Of a stretch of DNA of 64,000 nucleotides, positions 44,345 through 55,759 are shown in pieces (position 1 is the first letter of the stretch; the number at the start of each line of letters is the position of its first letter). This stretch comes from Zelopaecilomyces penicillatus (taxonomy: Eukaryota; Ascomycota; Sordariomycetes; Hypocreales; Pseudodiploosporaceae): the NCBI GenBank assembly GCA_005765155.1, contig VCCP01000002.1, positions 62,001 through 126,000 on the forward strand, read 5' to 3'. A program made the translations under genes and the position numbers. The notes below the pieces were generated by a model. It was not told the origin of the DNA. It made no database searches and saw only the letters and a list, made by a program, of their open reading frames with translations.

Positions 44345-46949
44345 GGGACGAGAGGTCAAGGTCGCGGTGGAGTCTAGATGTTGAATGCCGTTTGTATTAT
44401 TATCGGGTTGGGGGAGATGGATAGTAGAAGCTCTTTTGCCATTGCTGTGATCCTATTGACAGTGGTCATATCAGCATTGGTTGGCACTGACAAGTAACCA
44501 CGATGTTAAGCCCCTCAGCCATGGAGTGCGGTGAAGGCAACGGAGTCTTACTGTCCTATTCGGCAATGGTTGTGAACGAGACGGCGGATGGCCTGACGGC
44601 GATGGAGTTGGGCCAGGACTCATGGCGCGTCGAGGGTTTGATGACGTGGCTGGAGCCTGTGCTGTCTCATATCTGTGTTCTGTAGCTGTAGAGAAGCTCC
44701 AATCTAGAGCTGATGAAGGCGCCAGATGATAGGAATGATGCAGAGGCGCATGTCCTCGTGGTTGCAGAGCTTGGGGCTCTAGTCAGGTGAAGGTTGATGT
44801 TACGATCAAAGGCTCCCACGGTAGCATTTTGTCCGCCCCGCTGTACGTCAGTTGGCATTGGACAAGGGAAGAGCTTCAGCCACACTTTGCCATTTCGATC
44901 TTGAAGCTCGCGATCTGTGGCTGGGCTACATCGTTTCAGCCACAGTTTGTCTCTTCAAGTCCGCCGAAGAACAGCCGCGGAGAAGAGGCCCACCATGAGT
45001 CTGTATGTATGCCTCAGGCCACAGACGTATCCATTTCCAGGTCAAGCTGTTGGCCGGGATTTCTGCCGGTCCCCCACCAGTGCTACCCTGAGACCCTCGT
45101 CATCCTCGTCCTAAGTCATGCTAGGTTCTGGAACCCATCCGCTCCTCAATCTCACGCCAATCAGCAGTCGGCGACTGGTCGGCCTAGCCGTGGGGCTTGC
45201 CTGGGGGTCCCCGGTGCTTCATGGCGCTTCCTGCAAGCCACTGCATCTGGCTATGCCCAAAGATGCCCGAGAAGCGGGCCAGCTCGTGTCGCTTTGATGT
45301 CATTCTGGCTGGTTTTGCCCCGGGGGAGGGTGGGTGCCCCAATGTTGACATTGGATGGGGAAATTGGAGATTCAACATTCAATGGTCGCAAAGTCACCGC
45401 CGCCGCTTGGATCCAAACGGCCACACGGGATGGAGCCCTCGTGGTCGTATGATGCTTAACTTTCAGCAGGCCCCAGCGAGCCGTGTCTTGATGGCCGCGG
45501 ACTTCGGCTCGCAACTTCACTTTTTACCACACCGTGCCCGATTCGGAGCCCTGGCGAATAGTCGCGCTGGTCGGACCACGTGCCCTTTGGCTCTCCGCAA
45601 AATACCCACCACCTTATTACGCAGTTCGCCAGGACTCCAATATTGACGGAACAGGCCTTCCTTGCGTTTGTTCGGTGGATCTGACTGCCCCAAACTGGGC
45701 CAATTGGGTTTACTTTAAACGTGGTGGTTGCGCCGAGCATATATCGAAGCCACCTGCAGAGTTGCCGTCTGGACAGCTTGGCGTTTGAGAGCCTCAGTAG
45801 TGTACTACGTACCATGGCGGCATATGTGTACAATCTAAAAAAACAACTTGCTGTTGGTTCTACGGCGAGGTTCAACTGGTGGAGGATGGCAAGGGACAAG
45901 GCAGCAAGGGTCTGGTATGGACGGGAGCACACCATTAATCACTGCTATTATACGTTAGTTTCCAAGGGAGGAACCTAGGAAAGGGAGCGACGAGGGAAAA
46001 AACCGCATCCTCGCAGTCTTGGCCTTCTTGGCTGCTGCCAACCGATGGTGACGGATCATCGCCCAGCACTGCTCACGATTCGGCCGTTGCCGGTCGGTGG
46101 CGTGTCTTGGCCAGATGCACAACACTGACGACCAAGACTTTTCGGCGTGAACCCTAACCCTTTAAACCGCAAAAGTCGAACAAGAAGCGTCGAGCAACCA
46201 TCACCAGAGTGTCGGAGAGTCGCGACCCAGTCAAGACAACGATGGAGATCTACTGTTGATGGCCGTCTCAGCTCGCACATGGGCGCGCTCAGAGGCTGAG
46301 AGAATCCACAGCGAAACCCACCGCGCCCACTCACACAGCACCCACAAAGCGCCCGTGCAGGCGCTCGCGTTCGCCTCCGCCTGTCAGGGCTGCTGGTGAG
46401 ACAGACCCACCGGTTACCACTGGAGTGGCATCTGTAATTCTCGCTGTATCACAGAAATACAGCAGCTATTGAGGTGTATCACAGGTAATGATCCATGGCC
46501 TGAAGCCTGGACGGATGCCGTTGGCTGGCTGGTTCCATTGGCTGGTTTTTTGGTGGCTGACCCTGATGCTACGCAGGGAAGCTGTTAGTCCCGTTTCTCG
46601 CTGCTTCCTGGCTGTTGCTTGCATGGCAGACCAGGCTAATAAGTCCTGATAAACCAAACTAACAGCAAAGCCGAGGCCCTGTCATCATTTTCTCACGCCC
46701 GCCCTCTAATTAGTTCGCGGGTCGACCGTTGCATCTTCCAAGTTTATGTTTATATTCCTGCTCCTCCTCCCCCCCCACCGTTTGTTTTGTCCCTTTTGGC
46801 CCCTCCTCTCTTTCCTCATCCTCTCCATCCTTCAACCCTCCCGTCCCCCGCCAATAGCAGCCTCTAGGGCCGCTCCGCAAAGCCAAGCTCTAAGAGAGAG
46901 AGAGAGCACTTGAGTCAAGGACTGATTGCCACGAAACGGACGCAACACC
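44345..46949. other. Divergent intergenic region between BRE4-like and GIT1-like genes
   Basis: About 2.6 kb. Frames at 44787-45646 overlap on both strands without motifs. Near 46760-46915 there are C/T-rich tracts and a GAGAGAGAGA run just before the GIT1-like start, typical of fungal promoters. Nothing else is recognised. Confidence 0.5.
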
Positions 46950-48728
46950 ATGTTCAACTTCGGTCGCTCCAAGGAGGCGGAGAGCACCTCCGAGCCGGAT
47001 CAGCAGTCACCTGCTGCTGAACCCACGCTCGAGACAGCTCTGCAGCGCAAGCCTTTTCTCCAGGTTGTGCTGCCTGTGTTTGCCTGCGGTGCTGGACTGT
47101 TCTCTGACGGCTACGTCAACAACGTAAGTTTTGCGCCGCCCCGTAGCATGGCTCTGCCCTTCCTCACACCATGAACGCAACCCGCTGACTTGTGAAAAAA
47201 ACAGGTCATTGGATCCGTAAACACCCTCCTCAAGATTCAGTACGGCACAGTCTACACCGGCTCAACCGCGTCCAAGTATGTCGCAGATATTGCCTTCGCT
47301 GGCACTGTCGTCGGCCAGCTCGTCTTCGGCTACCTGTCCGATAGCTGGTCGCGTAACAATGCCCTCCTGCTGTCCACCATTATCCTCATCATCTTCACTG
47401 CGCTTGCGGCCGGTTCCTACTATCATGGCGATGCCATTGGCATGTTCAATATTCTGGCTGCCTGGCGATTCTTTGTCGGTATCGGCATTGGAGGTTTGTT
47501 TTTCTTCTTCAGTTTGGTCGTCAATAGTCGCTGACATGTAATACAGGAGAGTACCCGGCTGGAAGTGTTGGCTGTGCCGAGTCTACTGGAGAGCTGAAGG
47601 CCGGCACACGTAATCGGTGGTTTATTCTCTTCACCAATTCTATGATCGATTGGGGTTTTGTGTTTGGCGCTTTCGTTCCATGTAAGTTGAAAGTTCCTTG
47701 TTGACTTCGCCGCGGATTATCCAGTTCGCTAACCTTAAAATTAGACGTCGTTGCCGCCGCCTGCCACAATGGACACTACAGCACTATCTGGCGTGTCAGC
47801 TTGGCTATTGGTTGCGTGTTCCCCATGGTTCTCTTCCTGCTGCGTTTGAGGCTGAAGGAGCCAGAGGAGTTCTCCAAGGAGTCAATGAAGAAGCAGACGC
47901 CCTACCTGCTCGTCTTTCGCTTCTATGGATTCCGATTGGCAGCGGTCAGCATCATCTGGTTCTTGTACGATGTAAGTTGTCTTTTATTTTCAAGTAGCAG
48001 CATCTATGTCAAGTCCATTGCTCACAGTCTTTTTTTCTTAGTTCTCGACTTACGCTTTTGGCATCTACTCATCTTCCATTCTGAGTGGCATTTATGGCAA
48101 AACTGCGCCCATCACCACCATTTTCGGCTGGAACACTGTCATCAACATGTTCTATCTTCCCGGAACACTGTTTGGTGCCTTTGTCAGTGACTGGATCGGC
48201 CCCAAGTACACTCTCATCATTGGCGTCTTGCTCCAGTCCGTTGTTGGATTGATCATGGCTGGTGTCTACTCCAAGATCTCCCAGCACATTGCTGCCTTTG
48301 CCATTGTGTACGGCATCTTCCTCACTCTCGGTGAGCTTGGCCCAGGCAACAACATTGGTCTGTTGGCTGCCAAGACCTGCGCGACGGGTGTGCGTGGTCG
48401 TTACTACGGTCTGGCTGCCGCCATCGGCAAGGTTGGAGCCTTTGTCGGTACCTTTGTCTTCCCTTACATTGAGGATGCTGGCGGTGATGACGTTGTCAAG
48501 CGCGCACAGTATCCCTTCTGGGTCGCATCCAGTCTCTGCATCCTGTCTGCACTCATCGCCTTTTTCTGCCTGCCCAACATTGACCAGGACACAATCACCA
48601 AGGAGGATGCCAAGTTCCGCGAATACCTGGAGAGCAAGGGATGGGATACCACTCAACTCGGCCTGTCCAAGAACGACTCGATCGCTCACGCCACCGAGGA
48701 CGAGCATGTGTCAGAGAAGAAGCTGTAG
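46950..48728 (+). CDS. MFS glycerophosphodiester/glycerophosphoinositol transporter (GIT1-like), 503 aa
   Basis: Five exons: 46950-47123, 47205-47493, 47547-47681, 47745-47971 and 48042-48728. All introns are GT-AG and phase-consistent. Landmarks are LFSDGYVNNVIGSVNTLL in TM1, GQLVFGYLSDSWSRN, then GEYPAGSVGCAESTGE and RNRWFILFTNSMIDWGF, which are diagnostic of the Git1/Pho84 (phosphate:H+ symporter) branch, closest to Git1-like members. About twelve membrane segments are present. The second half has FSTYAFGIYSSSIL and LGPGNNIGLLAAKTCATGVRG. Yeast Git1 imports glycerophosphoinositol and glycerophosphocholine as phosphate sources at the plasma membrane. The exact substrate here is inferred. 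The short N-terminus is Ser/Glu-rich and cytosolic. Confidence 0.9.
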
Positions 48729-49787
48729 AGCGCGTGCGCAAACAACGGGTTCCTTATAATTAATATTCTTTGCCTTGACGGCAGTGTGATACCCCTGCTC
48801 CAGCCTTGTCTGCCGGGTTTTTGACAAGGTGATTGGAAAGTTAGATTGGGAGGCGGACGGGACGTGGCTGAATGGGCGTTGGAAAAGTCTCCGTAGTCTC
48901 ATCGCCAAGTTTCTGCCTGCTTCAACATGACGCTTGCCAAGCATTTTAGCTCAGCCATTTGATGCAATATATAAAGTGCCACAAACTGCCGTGTCTGTGT
49001 TAGCTTCCCCGGATTCCGTGAACATTTCTAGAAAGACTTAAGCCTCACTCGTGCATTGATGAATAAATTAGCAGATACTGTAGTACTCCATTCAATGTAC
49101 ATCAAGCAATTGGCCGCATCGCAAGTCCTGGCTGGGTACTTTGTCGTTTGCATACACACAACTAACACAGCCGACCACCCTAACCCCAGATACCCGACTA
49201 AGTCGTATGATGCGGATTCTCAACCGAGATCTGCGTCCAGTGCTACCCTAACAATAGAAGCCTGTGGTGTGACACTGGTCGTTGACTTACGGCCTTTTGC
49301 AACATCTGCCGGCGCTTCCCCGATCGGGAACCGGTGTAGAAGGATCTGAACCAGTCAATGACTGATTCGGCAAACAGCCGAGATCTCAAAGGTTTTTGGA
49401 TTGCCAAGATCATTGTACTCGTTTATTTGTATGCGTACGGTAGTCACAACTGCCGATCCAATCCTGATGAATGGGGGAGCGGCAGAAATGGCCAGATGCA
49501 TCGGTTGAAACAAGGTTGAGGCCGTTTATACGATCCATGTCGTAGTAAGCACAGCCTTGGTAATGATTTTAATGCATATCTCGACATGATGATGAATATT
49601 GGCTTGACTTACCATCAGGATTTCGAGCTTTTTTTTTTGCAGAAAACAAAAAGTATAAATAGGAGAGAAGCATCCGGTAGAGAAACAAAAACTCATCAAG
49701 CAATTTCTCACACTTTAACACAAACCATCCATCACACACCCTTATCAACTCTTTTCAAAACCATTCTTCAAAACAACAAACACCAAA
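48729..49787. other. Intergenic region
   Basis: Holds the 3' flank of the transporter and the promoter of the Cys-rich peptide gene. A TATA box lies at 49654-49661. No further gene was seen. Confidence 0.5.
49654..49661 (+). promoter_or_regulatory. TATA box of Cys-rich peptide gene
   Basis: TATAAATA, 127 nt upstream of the ATG at 49788, followed by a C/A-rich leader (CAAACCATCC, CAAAACAACAAACACC) typical of strongly expressed fungal genes. Confidence 0.65.
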
Positions 49788-49979
49788 ATGAAGTTCTCCA
49801 TTGCCATCATCACCGCTCTTGCCGGATTCACCGTCGCCACCCCAATTGAGTCGGGCATTAATTATTCAGATATCGCTGAGCCGACAGGGTTGGCAGAGCG
49901 TGCTTGCCAGCCGCTTGGAGCTTGCTGTGGTGGGACATGTGGTGGCTGCTGCGGCCCAAATACCTGTTTGGTAAAATGA
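49788..49979 (+). CDS. Small secreted cysteine-rich peptide, 63 aa
   Basis: Intronless. The leader MKFSIAIITALAGFTVATPI is a clear signal peptide. A short acidic pro-like part (ESGINYSDIAEPTGLAER) is followed by a compact Cys/Gly-rich end with cysteines at 40, 46, 47, 51, 54, 55 and 60 (C-x5-CC-x3-C-x2-CC-x4-C). Seven cysteines in 21 residues suggest a disulfide-knotted or metal-binding mini-domain. The ER in front of the first Cys is not a classic KEX2 site. Strong promoter features (TATA, A/C-rich leader, AAAATG start context) support a real, well-expressed gene. Function unknown; secreted effector or antimicrobial-type peptides are possible. Confidence 0.8.
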   Translation: MKFSIAIITALAGFTVATPIESGINYSDIAEPTGLAERACQPLGACCGGTCGGCCGPNTCLVK

Positions 49980-50428
49980 CGAAATGATTCCCAATGGCTG
50001 GCTGATATATATATGTCCCAGCTGAAGAGATGAAGACTAGAAGTGATATGGACTGACGTGCGTACTGTTTAGTTCACCGACCCGTTCAAGCTTGGAAAGT
50101 GTGTCCGATAAGGCATAATGCCTTGGAAATAGAGGATGGCTAGTCTCTTATTATTTGGGTCCACGTTTGTGATATCTAGAATCATTGGAGAAAGGCTTCC
50201 TAGAAAATGGGATGGCTTGAGATGGATGGAGGCTTCACAGTTCAACTGCTCATGATGTTTGTATTAAGCAAAGCAAATATTTGATGGATTATATCTGCTA
50301 GTCCCCAAGTATATCATTATTTAGTAGAAGCTATTCTATCCCAGCACATGTTTCCTCTCTTCTGTCAAAGTGACCAAATCACGAGCTCAAAATGTTAACC
50401 CAACGTCTATCATATCATACCCAGACCG
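49980..50428. other. Intergenic region, nothing recognised
   Basis: AT-rich 3' flanks of two convergent genes; no features seen. Confidence 0.5.
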
Positions 50429-52003
50429 TTAAAGACTCGTCCACTTACTCCATCCCCCGTGAAGCACAAGTCTCTCCATGGAAACGGAGTCTAGCGTCAT
50501 TAGCACCTCGTACTTTTCACTCTCTCTATGTCCAGGCATGATCAATCCAGCGCCCATGTTCCACTCATTCGCAGCTCTTCGCACCGCGTTGGGACGCACT
50601 CCACCAGGGGTCGCTAGAACACGTCCATGCTCACTCACCACTCCTGGCAAGTTCCACATAGTATCTGCGCCGAGATGTCGCCAGGAATTGACGATAAAGT
50701 CGCGAGGATCTTGGGGGTTCAAGTCGATGCCGGTGAGGCGGGGGTCTGGCGCTGTGCGCATCATGGCTGTACGGGTGCCGACGAAGGTTTCGTTGATGCT
50801 TGCCAAGGCAGTCTCGATTGAATGAACAAGTGATGCAAAAGCTTGTCCAGTGGTGGCCATTGTGTCTGGAGAACAACGAACTGTGTCGAGGAGACTGTGG
50901 AGGCTGGTCGTCAGGATCACTATGGCCACAGCATTGCCAGCATACGATTGTGTAGAGTCCATGAAGGCGCGTTTCGCCCAGGATGCTGGGAGCAGCAGCC
51001 GATAGTGGCCCTCGTTCAATGACGGATTTTGATCAATCGCTTTCTCGATATCGCAGCCGCAGGCAGCTTCCAATCGCATAATAGTCGTGTATGCCCACAC
51101 AAGAGCTGCCAAGCACGCAAACGTAGATGGGTAGCTGGTAGTGGCAGCTTTCCGATGTGCACAGTCACTCGGTCTCCATTTTTGTGCTGCAGCTTTCAGC
51201 GCCGAGATCTTATCGAGCCCAAGAGTGAAGATCCGACCCGTCTTTTGGATAGAGTCCAGAGGCGGGCTGGATGGGCTGCATCGGGGCGCAAGGGGTCCTC
51301 TCGGTGTAGAGAGTGGGAGATACTCGGGGCATTGTTTAAGAAGTATCTTGAAGATGTGGCTTTGGTATCCGGGATGGTCATTAGTAGAGACATCGTAAAT
51401 GATGTCGTTGGCGAGCTGAGAAGTACTGTGTTCTGGTAGCTCAAGGTGCGAGCCCGGAGAGTGATCGTGGTGCGTGTAATCGGCGTTGTTGATGTTTCGA
51501 GTATATGCTGCCACTGCCGAGACAAACGCTGTTACACGCAGTCCATCCGTTACCGCGTGGTAAATATTGAAACACAACAGTAGGCCACCACGTATAACTC
51601 GGGCTTGAATGACGGAAACGGGTAGTCCAGGTCCATTTTCAGACAGGGTCTGGCTGATGTAAAAGTCTGGGCCGACAAAGGCATGTCCTGGGAACCCTTG
51701 GGCAGCAAGGTCTGCATAACTCCATGCAAAAGTCTCACGATGATCCAAAACTTCAAGAGTCGCTTGGCTGTGGACATTCTGTGAAATCCACAGCCGGCCA
51801 GCGGGGGTTGTTCCAAGGATAACTTGGCCAACGAGATCAGGGAAGTGTCTCGCTGCGCGGGCGAGTGCAACGCTGAGATGGGCTCGTAATGGCTCCAGGA
51901 TTTTGTCTGAAGTAGTATCACGTGGAAAGCAAAAGACTTGGCGTATGTATGAACGGGGAGCGAACTGATCCCAGCTGCTGAGGAGTGTTCTGTTGGGGTC
52001 CAT
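50429..52003 (-). CDS. HxxxD-motif acyltransferase (Tri101/BAHD-like), 524 aa
   Basis: Intronless from ATG 52003 (MDPNRTLLSSWDQ). The catalytic HxxxD is H149-A-V-T-D153 in FNIYHAVTDGLR, followed by a helix. The N-terminal SWDQFAPRSYIRQVFCF and ARHFPDLVGQV are standard for fungal trichothecene 3-O-acetyltransferase-like enzymes. The second family motif (DFGWG) is not exact; the corresponding region reads ANEWNMGAGLIMPG. These soluble enzymes transfer an acyl group from acyl-CoA to hydroxyl or amine groups of secondary metabolites or toxins, sometimes for self-protection. No polyketide synthase, NRPS or terpene synthase gene is in the window, so a biosynthetic cluster is not evident. A stand-alone detoxifying acyltransferase is possible. 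Confidence 0.85.
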   Translation of the reverse strand: MDPNRTLLSSWDQFAPRSYIRQVFCFPRDTTSDKILEPLRAHLSVALARAARHFPDLVGQVILGTTPAGRLWISQNVHSQATLEVLDHRETFAWSYADLAAQGFPGHAFVGPDFYISQTLSENGPGLPVSVIQARVIRGGLLLCFNIYHAVTDGLRVTAFVSAVAAYTRNINNADYTHHDHSPGSHLELPEHSTSQLANDIIYDVSTNDHPGYQSHIFKILLKQCPEYLPLSTPRGPLAPRCSPSSPPLDSIQKTGRIFTLGLDKISALKAAAQKWRPSDCAHRKAATTSYPSTFACLAALVWAYTTIMRLEAACGCDIEKAIDQNPSLNEGHYRLLLPASWAKRAFMDSTQSYAGNAVAIVILTTSLHSLLDTVRCSPDTMATTGQAFASLVHSIETALASINETFVGTRTAMMRTAPDPRLTGIDLNPQDPRDFIVNSWRHLGADTMWNLPGVVSEHGRVLATPGGVRPNAVRRAANEWNMGAGLIMPGHRESEKYEVLMTLDSVSMERLVLHGGWSKWTSL

Positions 52004-53433
52004 GTTGGTCACTGGATGGCGAGACGGACCTTCCCTGACTCCGTTTCAGTCGGTCCCGTGTTGGCAGCACTTGTTTAAAGACAGGAGAGTCGGATGTTCT
52101 TGCGACTCTATGTAACGATAATCAGCACGTAACCCGATGATGTTTTCATCAAAAGACCTACCACGGACGATAGAGGGAAGACGCACGCAGCAGACCAGCC
52201 GCCACTTTGTAAGGTGGCAAACAGATCCCGCAAAGCTACACTCTGATGCTGTTCTCACAATAACAAACAACAACAACAAGCACAAATACGAAACAATGAC
52301 GTTCAAAAGTGAAACGAACAGAGTGAGGCGAGCGATAGCGGAGTGACGAAGAGTGCTTGAACACGGGGTTGACAGCCCGACGGCCCGTATAAGTGGGACC
52401 TGCCGAGCGTTTACGGGCCGGCAGTGTGTTCCGGGTTTCGGAATAAAGTGCTTCTACATGATTCTATGGTGAGCTTCTATTCCCTTTTGTGTTTGTGTTG
52501 AGTAGTTGTGAAGGGGTGAACCTCTCTGCTTGTTCACTATGATGTCATGGGTCGGGTTTGCAGATAATAGGGTTGTGTGGCTTAGATGACTTGCATCGAT
52601 TGTGAGAGTAGGTATCAAAGGGGAATCAATACAGGAAATTCACTTAAAGACGTATGCAAACGCACTTGTTCAAACAGCATAGTCGGAGCGGCGCTGAGAG
52701 AGATGTGAGGGCCAAGTCAGGCGGGTATGACCAGGTTAGGCTGCCATGTCAGCTATGTCAGCTATTGAGTGGCTTCATCGATGCGACAATATGTTGTGAT
52801 CGCAAATAGACAATGAACGGGACTGAAGCTTGGCTGTAGTAGATATGTTGAGATGGTATTGTTGTGTTTGTGCTGGATGACGGTGTTGTTGTTTGGAGGG
52901 GGTGGAATAGCACAGTGCACGGGCCATGTTATGCGAATAGCGACGCTTGGTTGTGCTAATAGTGAATGCTGGTTAATCCAGAGAAGAGCAAATAAATCCT
53001 GTTTGGTAATGTTGATGTCAAAGAAGAGCACTGAGTTAACTTTTGCAAGGGCTGTAGTGATGCAGTTAAGTGTGCTGTGTTGTCGTTTGGCAAACACGGT
53101 GTTGGTTGACGAATACAATGAGAGACGTGGTTAATAAAGACTGTATTGACGGATTTTAAGACTTGAAAGTGACTGGAAAATGGAGTCTGATGGAAGAAAA
53201 TTGCTGTTAATATTATTGAGTTCATTATTGTGGTACAAGGCTGACAGAATGCTTCAATATCCTCAACAGACGAGCGGGAAAAGAGGACACACAAATTGAA
53301 CAATAGTAGCAGACATATATATTCTGAATAGTATTGAGAGTGATTTTATAGAGAGCTATTGAATGCTAGCAAGGCCCATGCTCCCAAACATTACTCGCCA
53401 TGAGCTCCAAGGCTTGTCGAAGAAATAGCCCAT
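52004..53433. other. Intergenic region
   Basis: About 1.4 kb with the acyltransferase promoter and 3' flank of the defensin-like gene. Antiparallel frames at 52762-53303 have no motifs. A GC-rich hairpin-prone stretch lies near 52376-52430. Confidence 0.45.
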
Positions 53434-53877
53434 CTAGGGACAGTTCTTGTCATACGAGCAGGTGCAAACCCTAGAAGAAACATGAGTATTAGGCAATCTA
53501 CCATTGAGAAACAAACAGAAACTTACAACCAGGCAGGACCGCCACAAGAACCACCCACGGGCCGCAACTTTGTACCACCACGGCACGTCAACAGCACGTG
53601 CTGCAAGTCTCTATGTCAGCATAACTACTCTTACTAAATCTAGCACCAAATCATCTTTGTGAGAGTCATACATTGACGCACTAAACATCCTGTTAGCAAG
53701 CTTTGTTCAAAATAAGTTTCGACGGATGGGGGTGTGACAAACATAGAATTTGCATTGGCTTCCGTCAAAGGGGCATCCATGGCCTCGTGGCTGAAGGCCG
53801 CCTTCGGGAGCGGGAGCGCCGGCGACGAGAGTGGCGGCAGAGGCGAGGGCCGCAACTGAAGAAACGAGGAACTTCAT
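53434..53877 (-). CDS. Small secreted cysteine-rich, defensin-like peptide, 81 aa
   Basis: Three exons on the minus strand: 53877-53743, 53600-53527 and 53470-53434. Intron 1 is 142 nt (GTTTGT...CTTGCAG); intron 2 is 56 nt (GTAAGT...TTCTAG). Residues 1-20 are a signal peptide (MKFLVSSVAALASAATLVAG), and a short pro-region ends at PRG. The mature part has cysteines at 35, 42, 51, 64, 72, 74 and 80. It ends GGSCGGPAWLVCTCSYDKNC, and this GGxC-x7-CxC arrangement recalls the C-terminal half of CS-alpha-beta defensins such as plectasin. The usual CxxxC pair is not evident, so the family assignment is tentative. A TATA box lies about 110 nt upstream. Confidence 0.65.
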
Positions 53878-55305
53878 GATGAATGTTGGATAAGTGGAGT
53901 TTGGTATGTTAGGAAGATGATGGTGAGTGTGATGTGTAATGAAGTGGAATGGTATTATGTTAATAGTTGGGGCATCTAGCTGTCTTTTATAATCAGATAT
54001 TCCTATCAAAAGCCAGTATGAGAGTGAGCAAAAGTTGAAGCCTCACATCGATTACCGGAATAGGAAATGCATTTTTTAGCAAGGGTATCAGATACAGCTC
54101 CATCGACAATGGACACTTCTGTAGGAAGTAAATGAAACGCTGTTACTAGGCTGGATGTGTATGGTTAAATTTTCATCGTGTGCCTCAGCTGAGACCTGAC
54201 AGCATGCAGGTAAGACTACGTCAAGATTTGTTGAGCAATACTCCGACTGACATAAGAGGCAGATGGGCCAGATGAGGTATCTTTGGGAAAGATGGTGGCT
54301 GATGTACCCGTCTTGGCAAGGCCCATTGGAGAGAATGTTCTCAAGAGATTAGGTCAAGTGATACTGTTGGAAGCAATTGGCCCCTTTCAGAATAAGCATG
54401 ATGCCTTCCTGGTTGTTCGTTCTGTTAGACTCGACATATCTCAACATATTATACATCATTTATTTGTCTCGAATCTACTCCCGTTCAATGCTTCTCAACA
54501 GGATCAAGAGTAAAAGGAAATCTCCATCTTCAATTACTTTCTGTTGGAATTCGTTGTGGTCTACCCACAGCTGCAGACACCACTTCCGCATTGGGTAATA
54601 GAGATCTCAGCAACACGACTCAACAACCATACATCAATAACAAGCGAAGGATCTAGCCGTGCATCCACATGCATGGTTTAACACCCTGTTACCCATGCAA
54701 AGCAAAGCATGAAGTAGAGTAAGCTTTCTCGCCACCAATTCTCGATGTCGATGTAGGTTTGTGTCAAGGTGGGCCATCTCTGATGTTTTGCCCTGAACTT
54801 GGGTGAAATATCTCTATCTCTGACGCCCCCAAGCTGGCATGTTTCTTTTTTAAACTAGCTAGCAACACATCCCGAAGAAATAGATGAATAGCCATTGGGC
54901 AAAAACATCGTTGTGTAACCATCGTCTACCCATGTCCCGCCTTCACGTGGCTCGGATCAGCCCAGGCGGCATCTGGTGGCATCTAGCCCACATCTACCGA
55001 TTCCCGTGTCCCAATCCGGACCCAAAGTGCGCCATTGTGGCCCGAGTTCCATGCCCCTGTTACGCCTATAGTAGATCGATCATACCCAGGCATTCCATGG
55101 ATAATCAAGAATGGAATGCATGGACGCGCTGCGATACCCGAGTGAGACAATAATGAAAGATGACCCCTCACTCGATCGGGTACCGTGGCCGATACACCTA
55201 ATATAATAATGCACAAGATTGATTGATGCGCAATTGGGTTTCTGCATTTGGTATTGGGTAATTGAATTGAGCTGTGTTCACTTTGGGCAAGATTAGCAAA
55301 AAGAT
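53878..55305. other. Intergenic region
   Basis: About 1.4 kb with the defensin-like promoter; frames at 54283-54598 and 54884-55357 lack features. No repeat or RNA gene before the tRNA. Confidence 0.45.
53984..53991 (-). promoter_or_regulatory. TATA box of defensin-like gene
   Basis: TATAAAAG on the minus strand, 107-114 nt upstream of the ATG at 53877; followed by A/C-rich leader sequence on the transcribed strand. Confidence 0.65.
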
Positions 55306-55377
55306 AGGTTCTGGAGGGAGTCGAACCCTCTCTGGCGGAATCAAAATCCGCAGTCATAACCGTTAGACCACAGAACC
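55306..55377 (-). tRNA. tRNA-Gln (TTG)
   Basis: 72 nt on the minus strand. The acceptor stem GGTTCTG pairs with CAGAACC, with discriminator T. The D arm is in TGGTCTAACGGTTATGA. The anticodon stem GCGGA/TTCCGC region carries loop TTTTGAT with anticodon TTG. The T arm is GAGGGTTCGACTCCCTC. No intron. Confidence 0.95.
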
Positions 55378-55759
55378 ATTCGGAACTGAAGACGACCTCA
55401 AGACGGGGCTCATTGATGGCTTTGTCATCTATATACTCATGTGTGCACCCTCTAATACGGAGATTGAGACAGGAGAACCGCGCGTTTTATTTTAACAGAT
55501 AATTACATGATAGCACGCCGTTTTTACATGTCCATGAGCAATAGGATTAATACAAAAAGACCCCTCTAAAAACCAGAACATCTTCAAGTCATCCTTCCCA
55601 CAGGTAAATAACCACAACCCTGTTTACTAAGCGAGATCAACCAAGGTGGCATCGACCAAAGACACATCCGATCGACAAACAACCCGGCAAAGGAGGGGGG
55701 CGGTTTCACAACCTAGAAACTGCATCTCAACCGTAAATCAAGATTTTCCCTTTCCGGCC
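55378..55759. other. Promoter region of FAD monooxygenase gene
   Basis: About 380 bp between the tRNA and the ATG at 55760. An in-frame non-ATG extension exists upstream, but the GxGxxG fold begins right at the ATG, so the extension is rejected. Confidence 0.5.

Noticed and set aside
44787..45646. Overlapping 221- and 149-codon frames
   Set aside because: Mutually overlapping and open on both strands in a GC-rich stretch; no conserved motif.
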